NCBI GenBank assembly: GCA_002730675.1
Contig: PCAV01000088.1
Location: 1-5,360, forward strand
Source of the DNA: Rhodospirillaceae bacterium
Lineage (GTDB): Bacteria > Pseudomonadota > Alphaproteobacteria > Thalassobaculales > Thalassobaculaceae
Length of the DNA: 5,360 bases
Direction: 5' to 3'
The stretch's first letter is position 1. Each line of letters opens with the position of its first letter. Under the pieces are notes generated by a model. That model did not search any database, was not told the DNA's origin, and saw only the letters and a list, made by a program, of their open reading frames with translations. Shown piece after piece: positions 1-5,360 of this stretch. Made by a program: the position numbers and the translations under genes.

Positions 1-20
1 CCTAAGAGCTAGTTCTTATT

Positions 21-56
21 TAAACGTTTATTGCACTTAACAATAAACCTAGTTTA
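21..56. promoter_or_regulatory. Cluster of TAAAC/GTTTA palindromes upstream of the acyl-CoA ligase gene; candidate operator
   Basis: Three overlapping symmetric elements are visible. TAAACGTTTA at 21-30 is a perfect 10-base palindrome with a central CG. GTTTATTG at 26-33 is the exact inverse of CAATAAAC at 41-48, with a 7-base loop. TAAAC at 44-48 and GTTTA at 52-56 flank a CTA spacer. The two TAAAC/GTTTA dyads are centred about 24-25 bases apart. A short palindrome with a central CpG is typical of LacI-family operators, but no regulator gene is in the window to pair with it. The 26-48 stem is AT-rich and has no T-run after it, so an intrinsic terminator is less likely. The region lies 40-75 bases before the ATG at 97, where promoter or operator elements would be expected. 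The symmetry is seen directly; the function is inferred. Confidence 0.35.
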
Positions 57-96
57 CTGTTCTTTTGAATGAGATAGATTAATATGAGGAATAGCT

Positions 97-1722
97 ATGA
101 GAGGCCATCCATTTAATACAGATCTGGATAAAAATGATGCGAATTACGTTCCTCTGTCACCGCTTTCTTTTTTGAAGAGATCAGCTTCAGCTTTTCCCAA
201 TAGAACCTCCCTTATATACGGCAATCAAAAATTTACATGGCGCGAGACACAGAAAAGATGCTTCTGCTTAGCTTCAGCGCTTAAAAAGAGGGGGATAAAA
301 AAGGGAGATACAGTTTCTATCTTGGCTCCAAACGTGCCCCCTGCTTTTGAGGTGACATTTGGCGTCCCCATGACAGGAGCCGTACTGAATGCTTTAAATA
401 CACGTCTCGATTCCCAATCCATATCATTTATCCTAGAACACGCTGAGACAAAAGTCCTTATAAGTGACACTGAGTATGCACCCATCATCAGCGAAGCTCT
501 GAAGCACGTTGATCACGATGTTTTGGTGATAGACTATCAAGACCCTGAGACTAGCGAGGGCAAGGAAATAGGATCGATAGAATACGAAGAGTTTCTTAGG
601 GAAGGTGACACCGTTCTCTCTTTATTGCCGCCTGATAGCGAGTGGGACGCAATAAGCCTTAACTACACTTCGGGAACAACAGGAAACCCAAAAGGTGTAG
701 TCTACCACCACCGAGGTGCATATTTAAATGCTATTGCAAATAGCTGTGTATGGGGCATGAAAAAGCATCCCATATACCTATGGACACTACCGATGTTTCA
801 TTGCAACGGATGGTGTTTCCCTTGGACAATAACCATGCTTGGTGGCACACACGTTTGTTTACGTCGGGTAGAACCTGAAGCAATTTTTCAGTCGATAAAA
901 AAGCACGAAGTTACACATATGTGCGGGGCACCGGTGGTAATGAACATGTTGGTAAATTCAGATACTAATCTCAGCCCATCCTGGGATCATAAACTATCCA
1001 TGATGACTGCTGGTGCGGCGCCGCCAGCTGCGGTAATAGAAAAAATGGAAGCATTGGGCATTGATGTTACCCACGTCTATGGGCTTACCGAAGTATATGG
1101 GCCCGTGACAATTTGCGAATGGCAAGAGGAATGGAACACGTTATCTCTAACTGACCAAGCCAACCTAAAAGCACAACAAGGTGTCCGCTATCCCGTGCTC
1201 GAAGGCCTAATGGTTGCAAATCCTGAAACTATGGAAAAAGTCCCCTCAGATGGGAATTCGATGGGTGAAGTATTTATGCGCGGCAATGTTGTTATGAAGG
1301 GATACCTCAAAGATGAAGAAGCTACAAAAGCAGCATTTCGCGGGGGATGGTTTGCCACCGGTGACCTAGGGGTTGTACATCCTACTGGTTACATTGAACT
1401 AAAAGATCGTTCAAAAGATATTATCATCTCAGGAGGCGAAAATATAAGTACTATTGAAGTAGAATCCGTTCTTTTTAGGCACCCCGATGTTCTGGAAGCT
1501 GCCGTGGTTGCAAAATCAAGCGAAAAATGGGGGGAAACGCCCTGCGCATTTGTGACACTGCACTCGGGCGCAACAACATCCGAAGCTGACTTGATATCGT
1601 TTTGCCGCGATAATTTAGCACATTTTAAAGCGCCGACCAGCGTTGTATTTGGGGAATTACCTAAGACTTCCACTGGGAAAATACAAAAGTTTTTACTCAG
1701 GGAAAGAGCTGAAAATCTGTAG
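97..1722 (+). CDS. AMP-forming acyl-CoA synthetase (medium-chain fatty acid / DmdB-like ligase)
   Basis: This 541-residue cytoplasmic enzyme activates a carboxylic acid with ATP to an acyl-adenylate and transfers it to coenzyme A. It has the usual full length for the ANL superfamily. Visible core motifs are the P-loop YTSGTTGNPKG (190-200), PMFHCNGW (232-239) in the acyl-binding region, AGAAPP (305-310), YGLTE (328-332), TGD (421-423), the hinge region KDRSKDIIISGGENIS (436-451) and PKTSTGKIQK (522-531), whose Lys528 is the expected adenylation lysine. No catalytic motif is broken. The ATG at 97 is preceded by GAGGA at 86-90 with a 6-base spacer. The overall pattern resembles the group containing medium-chain acyl-CoA ligases, plant-type acyl-activating enzymes and DmdB (3-methylmercaptopropionyl-CoA ligase of DMSP demethylation). 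Substrate cannot be set from sequence alone, so no gene symbol is given. It is convergent with the sugar-acid genes and probably not part of their pathway. Confidence 0.93.
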   Translation: MRGHPFNTDLDKNDANYVPLSPLSFLKRSASAFPNRTSLIYGNQKFTWRETQKRCFCLASALKKRGIKKGDTVSILAPNVPPAFEVTFGVPMTGAVLNALNTRLDSQSISFILEHAETKVLISDTEYAPIISEALKHVDHDVLVIDYQDPETSEGKEIGSIEYEEFLREGDTVLSLLPPDSEWDAISLNYTSGTTGNPKGVVYHHRGAYLNAIANSCVWGMKKHPIYLWTLPMFHCNGWCFPWTITMLGGTHVCLRRVEPEAIFQSIKKHEVTHMCGAPVVMNMLVNSDTNLSPSWDHKLSMMTAGAAPPAAVIEKMEALGIDVTHVYGLTEVYGPVTICEWQEEWNTLSLTDQANLKAQQGVRYPVLEGLMVANPETMEKVPSDGNSMGEVFMRGNVVMKGYLKDEEATKAAFRGGWFATGDLGVVHPTGYIELKDRSKDIIISGGENISTIEVESVLFRHPDVLEAAVVAKSSEKWGETPCAFVTLHSGATTSEADLISFCRDNLAHFKAPTSVVFGELPKTSTGKIQKFLLRERAENL

Positions 1723-1736
1723 TTGCTTCCATAAAC

Positions 1737-2909
1737 TTATAGCAGCCCACGTGCAGCCAAGTTTTTCATCAGAGCACCGGCACCAAATACCCACGGTTCG
1801 ATATTTTCGCTCAAATTCACCTCATTGACTAATGCACCTAAAGTTGGTGTTGAAATCTGAACAAGATCTCCCACCTTATGAGTAAAACCACCCCCAATTT
1901 TGTCACGGTCTTCACTAGGCGCAAATAAAGTTCCTGTCATCAGGCAAAATCCGTCGGGATATTGATGATGTTTACCTATTGTTTCATCAACAAGGTCTGT
2001 GACGTCTCTGCTTATTTTTGACATTGAACTTCGCCCATGTAGAGTAAATTGATCCAACCCCCTCACCGTCAATGACAGCTCTGCCATTCTTACATCATCG
2101 AGTGAAAAGTTCTCATCAAAAAGTCTAATAAATGGCCCAATGGCTGCTGACGCATTATTATCCTTCGCTTTACCTAATAGTAAGGCACTCCGGCCTTCGA
2201 TATCTCGCAGATTGACGTCATTGCCCAGTGTCGCACCCAGTATTTTTCCTCTAGCATTCACGGCAAGTGTTATTTCGGGTTCGGGATTATTCCATTCTGA
2301 TTTTTCGAGAATACCAATTTGAGCTCCTGTACCCATCACTGACATTGGCTGCGCTTTCGTAAAAACTTCTGCATCAGGTCCTATTCCTACTTCTAGGTAC
2401 TGTGACCACATGTCTTTTTTAATTAAAACTTCTTTAAGTTTCTCAGCTTCAGATGAACCAGGAATTATACTTTCTAGATCTAAACCTATAACTTTTTTGA
2501 TATCGTTACGAATTCCCTGAGCGGCAGATGGGTCGCCCTTTGCCCGTTCTTCTATTACCCTTTCCAGCATACTTTGTGCAAATGTAACACCGCATGCTTT
2601 AATTGCTTGTAAATCAACTGGAGCTAATAAATAAGGGTATTTTTTATCTTGCGAATGCCAAGCCGAATTTTCTAATAGGGAATCAATAACGCCAATTTTA
2701 GTTCCGTTAAGATCGCCTATTTTATTTTCAATGCTCTCTGTATTTAGTAATTCCGATATTGTAGGAGACGTATCTGAAATATCTAGCACGTCAGTGCCGC
2801 GAACTATCACTGGCGACGGACCAGGGTGATCGCCGGGCACCCAAGCTCTTCCAATTAGCGTGGCTCTCTCTACATCTTCTGGCAGACAATCTTCGGGTCT
2901 TAACTTCAA
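1737..2909 (-). CDS. xylX: 2-keto-3-deoxy-aldonate dehydratase, XylX-like (FAH superfamily)
   Basis: This 390-residue protein closely resembles, from memory, Caulobacter XylX, the 2-keto-3-deoxy-D-xylonate dehydratase of the Weimberg pathway. That enzyme removes water to give 2-oxoglutarate semialdehyde, which is oxidised to 2-oxoglutarate. Length and landmarks agree: LPED near the N-terminus (9-12), LLAPVDLQAIKACGVTF (94-110), ERVIEERAKGD (116-126), WNNPEPE (206-212) with probable metal ligands Glu210 and Glu212, GNDVNLRDIEGRSALLL (229-245) with probable ligand Asp231, KAKDNNAS (247-254), HQYPDGF (315-321), GFTHKVGD (341-348) and a C-terminal NLAARGLL. The start is TTG; the in-frame stop TAA at 2925-2927 leaves no ATG or GTG option. 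It follows the diketo-acid hydrolase gene by 57 bases and is probably co-transcribed with it. The real substrate could be 2-keto-3-deoxy-D-xylonate, -L- or -D-arabinonate, or a related six-carbon acid, so the symbol denotes family resemblance. Confidence 0.85.
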   Translation of the reverse strand: MKLRPEDCLPEDVERATLIGRAWVPGDHPGPSPVIVRGTDVLDISDTSPTISELLNTESIENKIGDLNGTKIGVIDSLLENSAWHSQDKKYPYLLAPVDLQAIKACGVTFAQSMLERVIEERAKGDPSAAQGIRNDIKKVIGLDLESIIPGSSEAEKLKEVLIKKDMWSQYLEVGIGPDAEVFTKAQPMSVMGTGAQIGILEKSEWNNPEPEITLAVNARGKILGATLGNDVNLRDIEGRSALLLGKAKDNNASAAIGPFIRLFDENFSLDDVRMAELSLTVRGLDQFTLHGRSSMSKISRDVTDLVDETIGKHHQYPDGFCLMTGTLFAPSEDRDKIGGGFTHKVGDLVQISTPTLGALVNEVNLSENIEPWVFGAGALMKNLAARGLL

Positions 2910-2920
2910 AGCAATATCTA

Positions 2921-2926
2921 CTCCTT
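2921..2926 (-). promoter_or_regulatory. Shine-Dalgarno AAGGAG for the TTG-started xylX-like gene
   Basis: Read on the - strand, AAGGAG lies 11 bases before TTG at 2909-2907. This is slightly long, but TTG is the only standard start codon between the in-frame stop and the conserved N-terminal LPED segment. An ATT codon at 2915-2913, 5 bases from the site, is the only rare alternative. The site is partly complementary to bases 2944-2950, just upstream in the same transcript. Confidence 0.6.
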
Positions 2927-2966
2927 AAGATTAAATTGAGGCTAAAGTAGAAGGTGAGGGTATATA

Positions 2967-3812
2967 CTAATCTGGAATACACTTTTGATGCTGTTCACCA
3001 AGGCCTTCTATCTCAAGTCGCATTTCATCTCCAGCTTTGAGGAAAACTGGGTCAGGTTTTACCCCTAAACCAACTCCCGGCGGGGTCCCCGTTGATACAA
3101 TATCACCAGGATACAATGTGAAGAATTGGGATAAATAATGAACCAAAAATTTAACTCCAAATATCATTGTACTCGTACTGCCATTCTGATACGTCTTTCC
3201 GTTAACAACTGTACTCATTTTAAGGTTTTGGGGGTTTGGTATTTCATCCTTAGTAACAAGCCACGGACCCGTGGGCCCAAAGGTGTCGCAGCTTTTTCCC
3301 TTTGTCCATTGGCCCGATCTCTCAGCTTGAAAGGCTCTTTCTGAGACGTCATTAACAATACAATATCCAGCTACATGCTCCATAGCATTTTCTTCAGCTA
3401 CGTATTTCGCTGTTTTTCCTATAACGAATCCTAGTTCAACCTCCCAGTCGGTCTTCTCGGAAGTTTTTGGGATACGAACATCGTCATTAGGCCCACATAT
3501 TGCAGAGTTTACTTTCATAAAAATTATAGGTTCTGACGGCGGTGTAGCTCCTGTTTCCGCAGCATGATCCGAATAGTTAAGGCCAATACAAATCATTTTA
3601 CCGACATTACCTACACAGGCCCCTAAACGAGTATTCGCGGATACGACTGGTAAAGCGGACAAATCCTGGTTCACGAGCATATCAAAAGTGCTATCGTTTA
3701 TCGTACTTGGATTAATATCCTGAATTATGGAAGACAAATCTCTTATCTGACCCCCGGAATCAAGTATGCCAGGTTTTTCAGAACCTAACTCACCAAAACG
3801 TAGTAACTTCAT
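2967..3812 (-). CDS. FAH-family hydrolase, 2,4-diketo-3-deoxy-L-rhamnonate/fuconate hydrolase-like
   Basis: This is a 281-residue, single-domain cytoplasmic member of the fumarylacetoacetate hydrolase (COG0179) family, opening with the characteristic MKLLRFGELGSEKPGILD. Visible motifs are CIGLNYSDHAAE (75-86), DWEVELGFVIG (122-132) with probable Mg2+/Mn2+ ligands Glu124 and Glu126, NDVSERAFQ (154-162) with ligand Asp155, KGKSCDTFGPTGPW (171-184), and PGDIVSTGTPPGVG (235-248). Relatives with this opening and length include LRA6, which cleaves 2,4-diketo-3-deoxy-L-rhamnonate to pyruvate and L-lactate in non-phosphorylative deoxysugar catabolism. Many others carry automatic labels such as ureidoglycolate lyase. 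The ATG at 3812 has AGGAG (3826-3822) 9 bases upstream. It is the first gene of the - strand unit, divergent from dgoK. The family is certain; the diketo-deoxy-sugar-acid substrate is inferred from family and context. Confidence 0.88.
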   Translation of the reverse strand: MKLLRFGELGSEKPGILDSGGQIRDLSSIIQDINPSTINDSTFDMLVNQDLSALPVVSANTRLGACVGNVGKMICIGLNYSDHAAETGATPPSEPIIFMKVNSAICGPNDDVRIPKTSEKTDWEVELGFVIGKTAKYVAEENAMEHVAGYCIVNDVSERAFQAERSGQWTKGKSCDTFGPTGPWLVTKDEIPNPQNLKMSTVVNGKTYQNGSTSTMIFGVKFLVHYLSQFFTLYPGDIVSTGTPPGVGLGVKPDPVFLKAGDEMRLEIEGLGEQHQKCIPD

Positions 3813-3855
3813 AAATTGTCACTCCTATTTATCTAACCCAAAACCCTGTATAACT

Positions 3856-3884
3856 ATTATATCTAGCTTGTTACAGTCTCACCA
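3856..3884 (-). promoter_or_regulatory. Candidate sigma-70-type promoter for the FAH-gene pair
   Basis: On the - strand a perfect TATAAT -10 hexamer occupies 3861-3856. Seventeen bases upstream is TGGTGA (3884-3879), which matches only 3 of 6 positions of TTGACA. Transcription would start near 3848, giving a leader of about 35 bases with the AGGAG site in it. The -10 is good and the -35 poor, so this could be activator-dependent or a chance match in AT-rich DNA. Confidence 0.35.
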
Positions 3885-3967
3885 GCTCGGCTCTTAGTGT
3901 CAAGAAAGGTTTAAAAGAATAATTAAAATAACTATCCAAATTTAAAACTTACTCTAAATCTTTTTTT

Positions 3968-3973
3968 AAGGGG
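3968..3973 (+). promoter_or_regulatory. Shine-Dalgarno AAGGGG deciding the TTG start of dgoK
   Basis: AAGGGG lies 8 bases before TTG at 3982. The only nearby ATG (3977) is out of frame and stops after two codons (ATG TCT TGA). An in-frame TAA at 3967-3969 closes off any earlier start. The conserved GCDWGTT motif begins only eight codons after the TTG, so no later start is possible. Confidence 0.75.
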
Positions 3974-3981
3974 TAGATGTC

Positions 3982-4899
3982 TTGATTGATGAAGCAATTG
4001 GAATTGGGTGCGACTGGGGCACGACAAGTCTTAGGGCATATTTGCTAGGCAGAGACGCTCAGATACTTGAGAAGATTGAGGCTCAAAAAGGGATCATGTC
4101 GGTAAAAGACGGTGATTTTGAAAAAGTATTTGAGGAAATTGCAGGAACATGGATGGATTTATATCCAACCTGTCCAATTGTCTTATCTGGAATGATAGGA
4201 AGTCGCCAGGGTTGGTTAGAGGCTCCCTATGTACAATGCCCTGCGCAGCTTAATCAGCTTGCAAAAAAACTTACGGTTATCAATTTGATTAGGAAGAGAA
4301 AAGTTTTTTTAGTTCCAGGGCTCACCTTTAAAGATGAAGAAGGTATTCCTGACGTGATGCGAGGAGAAGAAATCCAAATATTAGGTTCATCCTCCACTGT
4401 CGATCAAAAAGAGCAACTTATTTGTTTACCTGGAAGTCATAGCAAGTGGGTCAGGGTTTCTTGCAGTAATGTAATAGCATTTTCTACTTATATGACGGGT
4501 GAAACGTACGAGGCAGTGCGCCAAAATACTATTCTCAGTAAAACCTTAAAGCCAGACGCTTGGAGCGAAGAAGCTTTCATGAGTGGCGTTCAATATTCTA
4601 AGAGGAATAAAAACATCCTTTCTCAACTTTTTCACGTGCGTACTCAGATACTCTTCAACGAATTATCTACTGACGAATCAACTTCGTTTCTCTCCGGCCT
4701 TTTAATAGGACATGAATTAAAATCAGCACTGCACAACTCTAATGGTCTCGAAATTCATCTTATCGGTGATAAGGCTCTAACTAAAATCTATGGTGATGCT
4801 ATCAGTGAATTTGGCAGAACAGCAATACAGGTAGACGCGGATATAGTTACTGATGGCTACTACGCATTATTAAAACAAATAGCAGAGCATGTTGGATGA
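3982..4899 (+). CDS. dgoK: 2-keto-3-deoxygalactonate kinase
   Basis: This kinase phosphorylates 2-dehydro-3-deoxy-D-galactonate with ATP to the 6-phosphate, the substrate of the aldolase encoded immediately after it. At 305 residues it is close to the roughly 290-residue family norm. Visible motifs are the N-terminal phosphate-binding GCDWGTTSLRAYLL (9-22), SGMIGSRQGWLEAPYV (69-84), PDVMRGEE (123-130), LPGSHSKWV (149-157), TYMTGETYEAV (169-179) and FLSGLLIGHEL (236-246), all typical of DgoK. Translation starts at TTG. The 3' end overlaps the next gene by the four bases ATGA, a sign of translational coupling. The protein is cytoplasmic, with no signal peptide or membrane segment. Pairing with dgoA makes galactonate-type substrates most likely; a broader 2-keto-3-deoxy-acid kinase role cannot be excluded. 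Confidence 0.92.
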   Translation: MIDEAIGIGCDWGTTSLRAYLLGRDAQILEKIEAQKGIMSVKDGDFEKVFEEIAGTWMDLYPTCPIVLSGMIGSRQGWLEAPYVQCPAQLNQLAKKLTVINLIRKRKVFLVPGLTFKDEEGIPDVMRGEEIQILGSSSTVDQKEQLICLPGSHSKWVRVSCSNVIAFSTYMTGETYEAVRQNTILSKTLKPDAWSEEAFMSGVQYSKRNKNILSQLFHVRTQILFNELSTDESTSFLSGLLIGHELKSALHNSNGLEIHLIGDKALTKIYGDAISEFGRTAIQVDADIVTDGYYALLKQIAEHVG

Positions 4900-5360
4900 C
4901 ACAGAGCCTTATTTCATTCTTACAAAAAAAGCCACTTGTCGCGATTCTGCGCGGCGTCCAATCCAATGAGATAATAAGTATAGCAAGAGTTCTTGTTGAC
5001 AGTGGCTTCAGCATAATTGAAGTTCCGTTAAATTCCCCCGATCCGCTGGCTAGCATTACGAACTTGTCCAATGAATTTGGCGAGAAAATATTGATTGGGG
5101 CAGGAACAGTTTTACAAAAAACTGATGTTCTAGACATAAAAAACGCTGGCGCCAAATTAGCAGTGGCACCGAATGCAAACCCAGAGGTAATCGCAGCTGC
5201 AAAGGATGGAGGATTAATTACGATACCAGGTATTGCTACTCCAACAGAAGCTTTCGCTGCGATAAGCCTAGGCGCAGATGCACTAAAACTTTTTCCAGCT
5301 GAAAGTGCACCTCCTGAAGTTTTGAAAGCCATTAAAGCCGTACTACCCAGCCCTTTTCCC
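4896..5360 (+). CDS. dgoA: 2-dehydro-3-deoxy-6-phosphogalactonate aldolase, N-terminal part (truncated by the window edge)
   Basis: An open frame from the ATG at 4896 runs 155 codons to the last base without a stop. It reads as a class I KDPG/KDPGal aldolase, which cleaves 2-keto-3-deoxy-6-phosphogalactonate to pyruvate and glyceraldehyde 3-phosphate. Motifs in order are PLVAILRGV (13-21), IIEVPLNSPDP (40-50) with probable catalytic Glu42, IGAGTVL (67-73), LAVAPNANPEVI (88-99), TIPGIATPTEA (109-119) and ALKLFPAE (129-136), whose Lys131 is the expected Schiff-base lysine. The family is about 205 residues long, so roughly 50 residues, including the phosphate-binding C-terminal glycines, should lie beyond the window. 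The ILRG opening and the N-S-P after the catalytic Glu favour the DgoA branch over Eda. The gene overlaps dgoK by ATGA, and no separate promoter is expected. Confidence 0.92.
   Translation, partial: MTQSLISFLQKKPLVAILRGVQSNEIISIARVLVDSGFSIIEVPLNSPDPLASITNLSNEFGEKILIGAGTVLQKTDVLDIKNAGAKLAVAPNANPEVIAAAKDGGLITIPGIATPTEAFAAISLGADALKLFPAESAPPEVLKAIKAVLPSPFP

Larger units (their letters stand above)
3813..3981. promoter_or_regulatory. Divergent intergenic region between the FAH-gene pair and dgoKA
   Basis: These 169 bases separate two divergent units and must hold the 5' control signals of both. The half next to dgoK (about 3900-3970) is very AT-rich, with TTTAAAA repeated near 3910 and 3950 and a T7 run at 3961-3967. 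A TAAAAT hexamer (3924-3929) or AATAAT (3918-3923) could serve as a -10 for dgoK, but I see no convincing -35 at standard spacing. I found no strong palindromic operator and no riboswitch-like structure by eye. A shared regulator acting here is plausible from the arrangement only. Confidence 0.5.

Noticed and set aside
1697..1712. TCAG...CTGA inverted repeat near the end of the ligase gene as a terminator
   Set aside because: The stem is only four base pairs with an 8-base loop, inside coding sequence and without a T-run, so it is too weak to call.
1643..1828. Short + strand frame across the convergent gene ends
   Set aside because: It overlaps the conserved C-terminus of the acyl-CoA ligase (PKTSTGK) and the C-terminus of the xylX-like gene. 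It has no supporting motif or ribosome binding site.
2791..2982. 63-codon - strand frame between the two FAH genes
   Set aside because: It overlaps the conserved N-terminus of the xylX-like gene in another frame and has no recognisable content.
3827..3848. Telomere-like G-rich repeat (GGGTTTTGGGTTAG on the - strand) in the leader of the hydrolase gene
   Set aside because: There are only two short units in an untranslated leader, with no further copies; chance similarity is the simplest explanation.
3960..3981. T7 run before dgoK as an intrinsic terminator
   Set aside because: No GC-rich stem precedes it, no gene upstream on the + strand needs terminating there, and it directly abuts the dgoK ribosome binding site.
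4847..5332. 161-codon open frame on the - strand at the right end
   Set aside because: It lies opposite the start of dgoA, whose + strand frame shows clear aldolase motifs (ILRG, E42, K131). The - strand product has no recognisable domain and looks like a shadow of the coding frame.

Overview
The window is a low-GC (low-to-mid 40s percent by eye, not computed), gene-dense bacterial segment with five protein-coding genes. All five are recognisable, and none is an RNA gene, transposase or CRISPR array. The XylX-like, LRA6-like and DgoK/DgoA proteins resemble proteobacterial, especially alphaproteobacterial, sugar-acid catabolism. Together with the AT-rich base composition this suggests a free-living, possibly marine, alphaproteobacterium. 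That placement is an inference from remembered family resemblance, not a database result.

Layout, left to right: (1) bases 1-96 hold a non-coding leader with a cluster of TAAAC/GTTTA palindromes, then a + strand AMP-forming acyl-CoA ligase (97-1722). (2) Only 14 bases after it, two - strand genes converge on it. These are a 390-residue XylX-like 2-keto-3-deoxy-aldonate dehydratase (1737-2909) and, upstream of it in the same transcription unit, a 281-residue fumarylacetoacetate-hydrolase-family protein of the 2,4-diketo-3-deoxy-L-rhamnonate/fuconate hydrolase type (2967-3812). (3) A 169-base divergent intergenic region (3813-3981) separates this pair from (4) a + strand unit in which dgoK (2-keto-3-deoxygalactonate kinase, TTG start, 3982-4899) overlaps by ATGA with dgoA (KDPGal aldolase, from 4896). 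dgoA runs off the right edge with 155 codons visible.

The four genes from 1737 to the right edge form a sugar-acid catabolic cluster. One arm (DgoK, DgoA) phosphorylates 2-keto-3-deoxygalactonate and splits it to pyruvate and glyceraldehyde 3-phosphate (DeLey-Doudoroff type). The other arm carries two members of the FAH superfamily that belong to non-phosphorylative routes: a Weimberg-type dehydratase giving 2-oxoglutarate semialdehyde, and a diketo-acid hydrolase giving pyruvate plus a hydroxy acid. No sugar dehydrogenase, lactonase, aldonate dehydratase, transporter or regulator lies inside the window, so the input sugars cannot be fixed from here. The acyl-CoA ligase faces the cluster tail to tail and is probably functionally separate. 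I see no clear evidence of an undescribed system. The most interesting points are the mixed pathway logic, the palindrome cluster at the left edge, and the TTG starts on two of the five genes.
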